Below, piece after piece: positions 1-8,911 of a stretch of DNA of 10,838 nucleotides. This stretch comes from Pigoraptor vietnamica (lineage: Eukaryota > Opisthokonta > Filasterea). Numbering within the stretch: the first letter of the stretch is position 1; the number at the start of each line of letters is the position of its first letter. The stretch is taken from NCBI GenBank assembly GCA_943704525.1, contig CALSCQ010001929.1:1-10838 (forward strand), given 5' to 3'. A program made the position numbers and the translations under genes. The notes under the pieces are model-generated. The model ran no database searches. It saw only the letters and a program-made list of their open reading frames with translations, and was not told the origin of the DNA.

Positions 1-95
1 CCCTTTTTCCCTTTTTTCCTCTATCCCACCCTTCGCATTTTCGCTCTGCCGTTATTTGTGGATCCCGCGCTTGGGCGTCGCGCGCGCGCTGGAGA
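1..95 (+). promoter_or_regulatory. Upstream region/5' leader of the ZIP gene
   Basis: The first 30 or so bases are almost pure pyrimidine (C and T runs), followed by a GC-rich stretch with a CG run at 79-88 just before the start codon. This could be part of the promoter or the leader. No TATA-like box or X-box is seen in this short stretch, and the window edge cuts off the rest. Confidence 0.3.
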
Positions 96-1981
96 ATGGC
101 GCGGGTCCTTTTCGGCGCCAATCGCGTGGCGATGCGCCCTTCCTGCGCAACCGCCGCGTTGACGGTGTTTCTCGCGGTGTGTTGTGTCTTGCTTGCGGCG
201 TGCGAGGCGTCTCCCGTCGCGAGCGACGACGGCGCTTCCACGGCGTTGCACCGAAGTCGCGTGCTTGACAACCGCGTGCGCGGCAACGAGAGCAATGGGG
301 ACGGCGACGAGCCCATCAGCGACAGCGACAAGCGTATTCTGATGCGGGGGAAGATAGCGCTCATGCTGACGATTGGGTTTGCGACGCTCGGGTGCTCGCT
401 ACTGCCCTGGTGGATAACGCGGCTCAAGCGCAGCCTGCAGATCATGCGCGTCGCGTGCTGCTTTGCGGCGGGCATCATCCTTGGCGCCGCGTTCAGCCAC
501 ATGCTGCCGGATAGCGAGGAGGCGTGGGACCTCTACTTTGAGCTTGCGGGCAAGTCGGGCCTCTTGCGCCCCGACGACTCCGAGTACCCCTTTGCGCAGC
601 TCATCTCCGTGTTTGTGCTGCTGACGCTGCTCGCCGTCGACAAGCTCCTGATTGCGCGCGGCATCGAGGGGCGTGTGGGACAGGGCCACGGACACGCGCA
701 CGGTGGTAACTCGCACGGACACAGCCACGCCATTCCCACGCTGCCCGAGGGCTACAGCGACGAAGAGGACGAAGACAAGTCGGACGCGCTCCTCTCGCGG
801 CGCTCTGGTCACGTGCACGGCGATGTGGAGGACGGCATTGGCGCGTCGACGCTCGCGGTGGACGTGCACGCGGACGAGTCGGACCCCTTGCTCAAGGCGA
901 AAGGCGAGATGGACGAGGACCGCGTGTCGCGCACGTCCCGGTCGTCGCGGCGGTCGCGGCGCAGCGTGCGGATATACGGCGAGGCCTTTCCCTCCACGAT
1001 GCACTATCACTGCCACGACAACCACATTGCGAAGCTCTACGGGACGACGAGCCGCGAGCCGTCGCTCGGGGGCGAGATCGCGGTAAGCGGAGACCACCGT
1101 CGCAGCGTTAGCGAGGGGTGCATTCCGTGCACCGTCCAGGGCCCCTGCGAGGCCGTCCCCGGGCCCTGTCCGGACACGTTCTCTGCGATTGCGGCGGTGA
1201 CCTCGGTCTCTGCGGCCATTGCGCACGAGGGCTCGGTCATCGCGTCGTATGTGGAGGGCGCGCGACCCCCGGATGCGGCGACGCTTCTCTCGCGCGATGT
1301 TGTCTCGACAGCGCCCTCTGTGGTGACGATGGGCACTCCCGCGCACGTGGCGCAGGCATGGGTAGGTTTTTGTGGGGCGATCGAGTGCAATCGTGTGCGC
1401 TGTTGTATGTGTGTTGACATTATTATTCCCTTGTTCAGTGTTTGCAGTGCATGTGCCCGCATGTGATAGTCTTTCAATTCAGCACGCGTGCGTGGACGCG
1501 TGCGTGCAATGTGTGCGTACCCTTCGATTGACCCTCTCTCTACTCGCAGATTTTCTTCACGGCGCTCTCCATCCACGGCGTCATGGATGGTCTGGGCCTC
1601 GGCGCAGAGAACAACGTCGACGGCTTCTACGGCATGCTCATCGCCGTTGCGTCCCACAAATGCCTCGATGGTTTCGCACTCGGCGTGCCCGTGTACTTTG
1701 CGCGCCTGCCCCGCGCGCACACCGTCTTTGCGCTCGTCTTCTGCTCCCTCATGACGCCGATGGGCATTGGGATTGGGTGGGCGGCGACGAGCGCGTACCA
1801 CGGGGCGTCGGCACAGTTAGCGAAGGCCATTGCCGTGTCGATGAGCACGGGGTCCTTCTACTTCATCTCGCTGGTGGAGCTGCTTCCCGGCGGACTCGCG
1901 GACGGGTCGCTCATGGTCGTTAAGATTACCGCGCTGTTCTTCGGTTGGGGCATTATGGCCGTGCTTGCGCTGTGGGTGTGA
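96..1981 (+). CDS. ZIP-family (SLC39-like) zinc/iron transporter, two exons
   Basis: Exons 96-1361 and 1550-1981 join in phase 0 to give 565 residues. ZIP proteins move Zn2+ or related divalent metals into the cytosol. A signal peptide covers about residues 1-36. Eight membrane segments are visible at roughly 84-105, 116-136, 167-187, 423-441, 447-472, 479-503, 511-537 and 544-563. The TM4 motif is HGVMDGLGLG (H431, D435) and the TM5 motif is HKCLDGFALG (H458, D462); both match the metal-binding helices of the family, with Asp where Glu is usual. ISLVELLPGG lies near 527-536. The TM3-TM4 loop (about 190-420) is unusually long: His-rich at 197-211, acidic at 221-230, Arg/Ser-rich at 278-292, with four Cys at 342-358. 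NES at 65-67 is a possible luminal glycosylation site. The first ATG has A at -3 and G at +4; the in-frame ATG at 132 would also leave a signal peptide. Family assignment is secure; the exact metal and membrane are not known. Confidence 0.9.
1362..1549 (+). other. Spliceosomal intron of the ZIP gene
   Basis: This 188-nt intron begins GTAGGT directly after a TGG codon and ends in a pyrimidine-rich CTCTCTCTACTCGCAG. Reading through it gives a stop at 1464-1466 before TM4. Splicing restores the frame directly into the TM4 motif, so the boundaries are well supported. It contains no CACGTG, unlike several introns in the other two genes. Confidence 0.88.
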
Positions 1982-1998
1982 GGGGCGTCTGCGCTATC

Positions 1999-2004
1999 GA
2001 TAAA
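1999..2004 (+). terminator. Possible poly(A) signal variant of the ZIP gene
   Basis: GATAAA lies 18 nt after the ZIP stop codon and is followed by an A/T run. It is a one-base variant of AATAAA, and no canonical AATAAA follows on the plus strand in this gap. The call is weak. Confidence 0.25.
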
Positions 2005-2080
2005 AATTTCATAGGTGCTATCACGATATCATCGCATCGCTCTGAAGCAAAGGTTGGTTGCCCTTTATGCAACCGTGCAT

Positions 2081-2100
2081 CCCACCCCACCCCACCCCAC
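2081..2100 (+). repeat. CCCCA short tandem repeat, G-quadruplex-capable on the minus strand
   Basis: Four C-tracts of 3-4 bases are separated by single A residues in a 5-bp period. The complementary strand therefore carries four G-tracts with one-base loops, the standard form of a compact G-quadruplex. It sits in the 296-nt gap between two convergent transcription units, about 100 nt past the ZIP stop codon. Confidence 0.8.
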
Positions 2101-2195
2101 ACCCTACTCCTACGTCGGTACATCCCCGGTACTCCCTCTCAACAAAACTCTGACCCAAAACACGCAAAAACTGAAGGAAGCTCTTAAAAAACATC

Positions 2196-2214
2196 TTTCT
2201 CTCGAAGAGAGAGG
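2196..2214. repeat. Small perfect hairpin in the convergent intergenic gap
   Basis: TCTCTC and GAGAGA arms flank a three-base GAA loop, giving six Watson-Crick pairs plus two possible wobbles. It sits between the G4 repeat and the minus-strand AATAAA. A role in 3'-end formation is possible but unproven. Confidence 0.4.
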
Positions 2215-2223
2215 TTATGATAA

Positions 2224-2229
2224 TTTATT
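2224..2229 (-). terminator. Canonical AATAAA poly(A) signal for the minus-strand F-box locus
   Basis: The minus strand reads AATAAA about 50 nt downstream of the last stop codon of the F-box locus (2278). Position and sequence match a standard cleavage/polyadenylation signal. It suggests the locus once had, and may still have, an ordinary transcript end. Confidence 0.5.
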
Positions 2230-2277
2230 ACAACAGTATCGTTGTTGAGGCACTGGGTTACCTGTCTAGACGTCCCC

Positions 2278-4493
2278 TCAATCTGTCACATCCGGCTCGA
2301 TCGACGTGAGCTTCAATCTCTCGGTGACGTAGTTCGTAACCCACTCGCGAATATACGGCGATGGCCGCCGACCGGACGAGAAATTATAATCGATGCGCTC
2401 CAGCGCATTGCGCTCGACCGTCACGGGATAATGGAAGTCGACGGTGGCCTGTAGCACGTCCAGTCGCCGACCGAACAATGCGAATTGGAAAACATCAAGA
2501 CTCTGCACGAGGCTCGGCACGCGACTGTGGTATCGCAAACGTATCGTAGCATATGGCCCGAAGCCGCGCATCATAGGAACACTTTCTGCGGAAGATGTCC
2601 GCGTGCTTCTCGACGAAAGCGCGCAAGAACCGCCTGATGTCGCGCACCTCCTGCACAGCCGAAAAGAAATACTGGTAGCCATCCACGCTCGCGACCACGG
2701 CCGGGTGGTTCTCCTCGAACCACGAGACGAAATCGATGCGTTCGCAGCGCACTGCATCCAAGTAGGCTTTCTTTAGCGCATCGGGTGCCGAGGCCGCGGG
2801 ATCTCGCGCGAGGACCCAGCGCCACCGCCGCCGCGCGGACAACGACGCCTTCAGTCCGGGCAGTCGGCGGTCGATCATTCGCGCAAGACGATAATGGCCA
2901 CACGCGACCGCAGTTTCAAGGGCATCGCACAGTCTGAACGGCCAGAATTGGGATGCGAACGCCGAGGGATCCGAGAGTAGCACAAATCGAATACGGGGGC
3001 CACGCGCAAGTTCACGTCGATCATGCAATTCACCACATCGTAATGCCCACCCGTAGGGCACTGAGGGGACTCTGGTCAATGTACGCACGATCGTAGGAGA
3101 ACACGCGTGCCACGTCCACATCCTCGCAGAGGCGACGAAGAAAGCGAACGTCGCCACACGCGAAGGCAAACGCGTAGAGCTTCACCACGACTGAATTTTA
3201 CTCGCCAGTCGTCTCCGGAGCTGACATACCCGACGAGGTCGGTTTGTTCTCGCCACAGCGACAGGATAAAGTCCAGCAATTCGAGCGTGAGGCATTTCCC
3301 ATCCCAACACTAGCTTATCAAATACTCCCACGCATTCCCCGGCAGCAGCCCACGCCCCCTCATCCACCGCAGGGCGTCCAGATGACCGCCGTAGCACATG
3401 CGCGCGCAAACATATCGAAATGGGAACGGCGACCACCGTAGACCCGCGCCTTCCTGCTCTTTCAGAAACTTCTCGTCCTTCAGCAGCCGATCGACGACAA
3501 ACTCTGCCGTGTCAGGCGTAGTCACCGGCCCGCAGAGACGAGACCAGGCTATCTTCCGTAACCACCGCGCCGCCGGCAAGACAGCGCTCAATGTCGGTGC
3601 GCGACCCGCGTGCCACACCACACGTAACACCCATCGCACGCAACTGCGCCAATGCTGACGCAAAGCCCGTATTGCACGCCTCGGTTGCAATGGACTTTGC
3701 ATCCTCCCACTGCTCCACGGACACGCGCACAAGGGCCAGCGCGTGAGCAAACGCCGCCGGTCGACTTGCTCCTCACGGCGCCATCTAAGAGCCAGAACGT
3801 AAACATGGCATCGGCGCTGTCGAAGTCGGCCCATTTGGCAACGAGAAGGTCGAGCAAGCATTCGCCCGTTGCTGCCGGCTGACGTCAGAGCGGTGGCCAC
3901 AAGGTCTTCGTGGCAAGTGTAGATGGAGTAAGGCCGCGCAAAGAGGAGTATTCGACGCAACAACGGCTCGTCGTCGAGGCGCATGGCGCAATTGCCGCAT
4001 CAACCGCAATGCCGAAGGCGCCTCGTCCAGCAACACCGACAGCTGCTCACGTGACAGCCCGCACACAGCACCCTTCGCGCGATAGTCCCCAGAGACCTCT
4101 CGCCGGTTGCACGCGATTAACACGAACATCCAAATAGTTTACGCGTCCACGCCTCATTAATAGACCAGTTCGTGCAGTGCGTCACGCGACCGCGCTTGAC
4201 CTCGTCCTCGTGGAGCAGCTGAATGACCTCGAGGTGCCCGCTCTTCGCCCCGAGGTCAATGTCCCAGTAGCCGTACGGCGATACAGCGACAAGTCGCCGA
4301 CGACGCTGTCGTTGACGACCGTGTTGCGAATGCGGTCGAGGAAGTTGCAGAGGCGCTTGCATGTCGCGCGGAGATGACCAATGTCCGTGAGCGTGAAGCG
4401 CGCGAGTTTGACGATGTGGACGAGCACCTCCTCCGAGAGATCGAGAAGAAGTGACACGTCGTCGTTGCACTTTGGCTCACTGTTGCTGTCCAT
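2278..4493 (-). pseudogene. Broken F-box / degenerate ankyrin-type repeat protein gene
   Basis: The start ATG is at 4493. The first 72 codons carry an F-box-like module (LLLDLSEEVLVHIVKLA, then a conserved CKRL). About two bases later the coding signal moves to another frame with ankyrin-like residues (YGYWDIDLGAKSGHLEVIQL at 4275-4216; NWSINEAW near 4150). Protein-like segments then alternate frames: about 3984-3877, 3866-3774, 3757-3525, 3530-3318 (CYGGHLDALRWMRGRG), 3303-3190, 3182-3030, 3036-2975, 2976-2520 and 2520-2278, the last ending in a stop. At least nine shifts occur with no intron-like sequence at the joins, which abut or overlap. F-box proteins recruit targets to SCF ubiquitin ligases; F-box plus ankyrin-type proteins are expanded in giant viruses such as pandoraviruses, but a native amoeba/protist family is equally possible. 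Flanking genes read cleanly, which favours true decay over poor sequence. Confidence 0.7.
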
Positions 4494-4861
4494 GGCCCCG
4501 GACGGAGTAGCAGGATGTCCAGTCTCGCACCGCACGAACTGCTCGCTTGAACTCGAGCTGAGTAGAACGCAGGACGTAATTTTTTGGCTTTGTGAATATG
4601 TGTGTGTGCATGGCGCACTGACGACAGTAGAATGATGACGCACCCATGACACGGAGCGCGGCCGTTTGGCGCGGGAGCTTAATCATTCGTTTGCTCTCGC
4701 CCGAAGAAACACTGCCGCAAACACAGCCAACAAGCACTGGCACAACGAACACACCGAGCGAGTTTGAGGCAATCGAGACTTATATTTGCAAGCGGACGCA
4801 GGGCAAAACACGCAAAAACGCAGCCACGGCGCAGCGCAGCGCAGCACAAGCGCGCAAGTTC
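4494..4861. other. Intergenic region between the CFAP70 3' end and the F-box locus
   Basis: No gene is seen here. The stretch holds a minus-strand AATATA (4786-4781), a (GCGCA)3 microsatellite near 4830-4845, and a 16-base A/C-rich element (4804-4819) that recurs exactly at 2156-2171. The 5' flank of the F-box locus (4494-4640) has no clear TATA or X-box. Confidence 0.5.
4781..4786 (-). terminator. Possible AATATA poly(A) signal of CFAP70
   Basis: The minus strand reads AATATA about 76 nt after the CFAP70 stop codon. It is a known weak variant of AATAAA. The GT-rich strand between the stop codon and this point is compatible with a 3' UTR. The evidence is motif only. Confidence 0.3.
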
Positions 4862-7800
4862 TCAGGCGGTCGCAAGATAGTTGTCGACTTCCCTCCGCAG
4901 CGTCGAATTCGTGAGGTTGAGCTTGAGCGCGTGGTGATACGCGCGCTCCGCCTCGAATTTTCTGTCGCCGCGCACACACAGCAGTGCAAGGTACCCCCAC
5001 ACGTCCGGGTCGCCGTTGTTGAGCACGTTCGCCTCCGTCAGTGCATCCTCCGCCTGTCGGAGATCGCCCAGTTCGAGGCACGCAATGCCCACACCGAGCC
5101 ACGTGCCGCTCGAGGGGGCATCTTTGCACGCGCGCAGGTAAATGTCCTTCGCGCGCTCAAACTCCCCGTTGCGCACATACGCATCCGCGAGACGCAGGTA
5201 CACAGCGTATATGTCGGAAGGCGGCCGCGCCATCCCCAACAGCCGCTCGTACGTCACCATGGCGTCAGAGTAGTCGCCGCGGAGGTACTGGACGTGACCG
5301 AGCAGCGCGGTTGCCTCGGTGTCCGGACCATCGGGGCCCACGCACGAGCGAGCGCTCGCTTCGGCGGCGCGGTAGTCGTGCCCCATGAGCTGCGGTGGCA
5401 AGAAGACGATAGTGAGTCTCGACGTAAAAGTTGTAGGTGTGTTACTCAACACGCACACAGCTGAAACGGAACGAGCATTAGGGGAAAGAGGACAGAGGCA
5501 TCGGCCATTACATAGAGCAGACGGATAAGCACGTGACATTCCAGAGTGACCACGCACCTGCAGCCGCGCAAGGGCGAGGAAATACTTGGGCGACGTGCCG
5601 TGTGCGAGCAGTTCGTGCGCAAGCGCGCGCCCGGCAAAGTGCGTCGCGCCGTTGTCGAGCAGGAACGTCGCGGCTATCATGTAGATGGACGATGCGCCGT
5701 CTTCGCCCGCGGAGTCCTTCTCCAGCTTCGAGGCATCCGCAAACGCACGCTCAGCCTGCGCAAGGGTGGGGGTTTTGAGTCAGTGGGAGACGTTCACATG
5801 CATGCCACAACGAGTATGGGTGCCGCAATGTGGCTGGGCGTGGTGTTGATAGCGAGATGCACAAAACGCAGCGGGTATGCAGTGACGCACCTCCACGTCA
5901 CGCTCGACGAGGTCGTTGTACAGCCCCAGCATGGTGAGCCCGAGGACGCTCTTCGGATCGGCCTCAACGGCCGCGCGGAAGAACGTCTCGGCGACGTCCA
6001 TTCGCTCGTTGGCGCACTGCACGGCGCCGTAGAGGAGCAGCGAGGGAAAGTGCGCCTGGTTGATCGATAGCGCCTCCTTCAGGCACTCCTCGGCCTTCGA
6101 GGCGTCGTCGCAGCGCAGGCAAAAGGCGCCGTAATCGAACCAGTGCGAGGCGTTCGACTTGTTGCGCGCCACGCGCTCCTGCGAGTGGGGAGGGGAAACA
6201 GAGGGTAAGAGAGATGATCGGAACAAAGCAAAATGTGTAAAAAAGTTGAACGAGTGAGTTGCACGTGAGCACGTGACGGCAACGAATGAGTCGCAGGGCA
6301 GGACGCATCGAAGTCGTCTCCAAAAAGGTCACGTGCCTGGTAGTACTTGGCCGCGAGCGCGAGCTTCCCGTTGACCTCCGCCTCGATCGCAAAGCGCTTG
6401 AGTGCCGCGGGGTCCGACTGCTCCGGAATGACGGGCACCGCGGGCGTGCTCTCGATCGCAAACACGCGGCCGAGGGCCGTGTGCATCTGGTCGACGAGGA
6501 GAACGTACAGCTCGGCGAGAAAGTCGTTGCGCTCGGCGGCGTCCGTAAACTCTGTCGTGCGCATGTACTTCTCCCGGACGATCTTCACAATTGTCCGCTT
6601 GATGGCCTCCTTGAAGGCAAAGTACTTGCCACTCTGAGTGGGGAAGAGGGGTGGGCACGTGAGCGGCGGGACGAGCCACTGCATTGAAAGGTGCATATGT
6701 GTGCGTGTGTGTACAAGCGTGCAAGCGCCTGTGCGAACATAATCCCAAGCAACGCACCGTGTTCAGCTCAAAGAGCAGCTTGCGCCTCCGGTCGTCCATC
6801 GACAGGGGTTCCGCGCCTTCCGGCGGGAAAAGAGACCGGTACTCCTCCGCCAGTGAATCGGCAATCGACGTCACCTGTTCGCGGTAGTCGTCTAGTGCCT
6901 TCTGCGCACCCTCGCCCAACCGCGGGAATGCAGCGCGCTGAGGGATGTAGTCGGCGACGTTGCGCACGGCCACAGGCGGGCGCTTCGGAACGAGGGGCAG
7001 CGACAGCGACAGCTCCAACAGGGCGTACGTCCGGTGGTCGAGGTACGCGCGCGTGTCGTGCGCCTGTTCCGAGTGCTCGGCCCTTCCCTTGACGTTCGGC
7101 GGCTTCTTCACCGGCGGGGCCATGGCCACGGACGCCATCGATGCCATGTTCGACATGGGCGTGGTGCCGAGGGGGAACGTCGGAAGGGCCATACGGGACG
7201 TCGAGCGCTCAAACTCGCCAAAGTCACGCGAGCGCGAGTGCGGCCGCTGCTTATCGACCAGCTCGCTCTCGTCAAACGGCCGCACAAAGTAAGCGCCGCG
7301 AAGGGAGACGGTGCCCGGCGTCAGGAAAGCCGTGGACGTAATGAACATCAGGCCGCGTTGGGGCGAGGGGTCCGCCGCCTTCCCCGTCGGCGTGCGCGAC
7401 ACTTCGACAGCGAGCTGTGCGTTGGCAATAACGGCATGTCGCAAGCGCACCCACGCGTCCGGAGGGAGATAACACCGGCGCACGGACTGCCACGCCACGC
7501 GCGGCTTTGTCGTCTCGCACTCGAGTCGAAAGGCGGCATCCTCCGGGCGCACGTCGCCAAACTTCTCCCCTATCTCGGTCGTGATGTCCGCGAGCGTCGT
7601 CACGCGATCGGGAATGGGGCTAAACGCGCCCCCCGACAGCTGCACACTGCGGTCGCCGGGCAGCTGGAGGGTAAGGTGGTACGCGTAGCTGCTGGCGTCC
7701 TTCCCACCCCACGCGTCCGGAACGGAAAACAGGCCGTCCGAGCGGAACGTGAGCACGCCGCCGTGCTTTCGCTCGTGCTCCGTGAGCAGCGGCGAGGGGA

Positions 7801-8696
7801 CCACCGCCTCGATCGTCACTTCTGCGGGCGGCTCCCCACCGTCCGTCCCCGCCTGTATCACGATGGTCTCCTGCACCGACGTTTTCCCCTGGAGAATGAG
7901 AGGGAGGAGATCGATACGCGCCGTCCCAAGCACAGCCATGCGCTCCTTCGGAAGCTGCTCGAGTATGGACACGGCAAGCGCCTGGCTCGCAATGTCGTTC
8001 ATCGTCTGGTCGTCGAGGGTGAGGTCAAGGCCGTGCGAGAACCTGCGCACACAGTCGCCGTTAACACGCGTGTCCCACGACATCAGGCACACACAGAGGA
8101 AGGGCCAGTAGGCATAGCAACCTCTGCAAAAAAACGATGCCCTATGTTCCAACACATCTCTCGGCATGTACGCACTTGTACTCTGGATTGCGCGTCTCCG
8201 GCACAACGGGCGAGTCCGCGACGCCCTTCTGAGGGAATTCGATGCGTGCATATGTGCTGATCGCATCTCCGCGGGAGCCGCGCAAATTGGTGGCCTTGTG
8301 CACTGTCACGAGCAGCTAATGGGAAGCGGAGTGTAAAGAGTGTGAGCGAGGAAGAGAGGGCAAGGGAAGAGCAATTGTCGTGAAATGGGATGCGCACACT
8401 TCTGAGGTGAAACATGCAGAGCCAAGGCATTAGGTTTCGACTTAAGAAGAGGTGACAGCGACGGCGCACGAACGCACACACACGCACGCACATACACACA
8501 CACGCATGTATACACGCACACACGTACACGCATGTACACGCACACACGTACACGCATCACACACGTACATGCACACACACGGACACACACGCACACAAGT
8601 ACATTCACGTACGCCGCACAAACGCACCCGTACGCTCTTCTTTTCCTCGCCGTTCCCCGCGCCATTCGCGCCTCCCATCGACCCCTGTGCGTCCAT
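4862..8696 (-). CDS. CFAP70: Cilia- and flagella-associated protein 70 (TPR axonemal protein), seven exons
   Basis: Exons on the minus strand: 8696-8628, 8315-8176, 8042-6758, 6633-6337, 6178-5891, 5755-5558 and 5389-4862, giving 934 residues (animal homologues are about 1,100). CFAP70 binds the axoneme at the base of the outer dynein arm and supports ciliary beating. A C2-like N-terminal domain covers about 24-150 (VTVHKATNLRGSRGDAISTY; then LPKERMAVLGTARIDLLPLI at 100-119). A family-specific block (ELNT joined to SGKYFAFKEAIKRT, with VKIVREKY) crosses the exon 3/4 junction at about 495-520. TPR repeats follow at about 607-700 and 784-920, including WLGVGIACLELGDLRQAEDA (856-875) and VWGYLALL. 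Residues around 380-405 are Met/Ala/Pro-rich. Every splice join restores continuous homology. The start at 8696 opens a short Gly-rich leader, as in homologues. Two joins are less certain: the exon 4 donor is GC rather than GT, and exon 3 has a second in-frame acceptor. Confidence 0.93.
6179..6336 (-). other. Probable GC-AG intron 4 of CFAP70
   Basis: Exon 4 ends ...TAC TAC CAG and the intron begins GCACGT; it ends CACTCGCAG. Only a phase-0 donor here joins exon 4 to exon 5, which lies in another frame. The nearby GT (in GTGACC) would shift the frame. The only phase-0 GT candidate, CAC/GTGCAA near 6262, would add 24 residues unlike the family. CAG/GCACGT fits the usual context of GC donors. 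Confidence 0.65.
8043..8175 (-). other. Intron 2 of CFAP70 with two in-frame acceptors
   Basis: The donor GTGCGT follows exon 2 in phase 2. The chosen acceptor GTGTGCGCAG (8043) yields NPEYK-FSHGLDL, matching the family, and has a TTAAC branch-point-like site about 17-21 nt upstream. An upstream acceptor, a T-run ending GCAG at 8124, is also in frame and would add exactly 27 residues rich in Cys and Trp. Confidence 0.7.
8316..8627 (-). other. Intron 1 of CFAP70
   Basis: This 312-nt intron separates the 23-codon leader exon from the C2-like domain. The donor is GTGCGT after a CGG codon, and the acceptor is CCGCTTCCCATTAG; both are phase 0. It is the longest intron in the window, expanded by TG-rich repeats. 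GTACGG a few bases upstream is an alternative donor, but GTGCGT matches the other CFAP70 introns. Confidence 0.75.
8471..8605. repeat. CA/TG-rich microsatellite and imperfect 24-26-bp minisatellite
   Basis: CA dinucleotide runs are interspersed with CG and TA steps. Inside them a longer unit starting ACGCATGTA and ending CACACGTAC repeats at 8502-8527 (26 bp) and 8528-8551 (24 bp), then a shortened copy at 8552-8568. The stretch lies entirely inside CFAP70 intron 1, so the pre-mRNA is UG-rich. Short reading frames across it encode only low-complexity peptide and are not genes. Confidence 0.85.
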
Positions 8697-8816
8697 TCCG
8701 ACCGTCATTATGGCCCAGCAAGTCCGACAGTGCGGAAGTGTCGGCACGCAGCGCGCGCGTGCATGCGCCCACAACACACAGAGAGACGAGTGCAGAGGAG
8801 TCGCCTCTGAGGTTTG

Positions 8817-8826
8817 AATTTAAAAG
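8817..8826 (-). promoter_or_regulatory. TATA-like element upstream of CFAP70
   Basis: The minus strand reads CTTTTAAATT about 120-130 nt before the CFAP70 ATG, an isolated AT-rich patch in GC-rich DNA. It lies roughly 70 nt downstream of the X-box in the direction of transcription, a plausible core-promoter position. Motif evidence only. Confidence 0.35.
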
Positions 8827-8892
8827 GCGCTTGCGAAGGGGATCGTTCTCTACTGCGACAGTTGTCGGTTCTCATCTCAATGCCCAGCGAGC

Positions 8893-8906
8893 GTGGCCAT
8901 GGCAAC
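8893..8906. promoter_or_regulatory. X-box (RFX-type) motif upstream of CFAP70
   Basis: The plus strand reads GTGGCCATGGCAAC, one base from the perfect palindromic X-box GTTGCCATGGCAAC. RFX factors bind this imperfect inverted repeat and in animals control ciliary genes, usually from within a few hundred bases of the start. Here it lies about 200 nt upstream of the ATG of an axonemal gene. Confidence 0.65.
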
Positions 8907-8911
8907 GCGCA

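Noticed and set aside
186-206. Bacterial lipobox-like LLAAC at the end of the ZIP signal peptide
   Set aside because: The gene has a spliceosomal intron and eukaryotic context, so bacterial lipidation does not apply.
399-1346. 315-codon minus-strand open frame antisense to the ZIP gene
   Set aside because: It is Arg/His-rich composition typical of a GC-rich shadow frame, with no motif; the sense strand encodes a clear ZIP transporter.
2278-4493. Programmed frameshifting or many tiny introns in the F-box locus
   Set aside because: The joins are overlaps or gaps of a few bases without splice-like ends, and nine or more programmed shifts in one gene is implausible; decay explains it better.
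4646-5464. 272-codon plus-strand open frame
   Set aside because: It overlaps the terminal CFAP70 exon in antisense and shows no family motif.
7034-8260. 408-codon plus-strand open frame
   Set aside because: It is antisense to CFAP70 exon 3 and runs through CFAP70 introns; the peptide is Arg-rich without recognisable domains.
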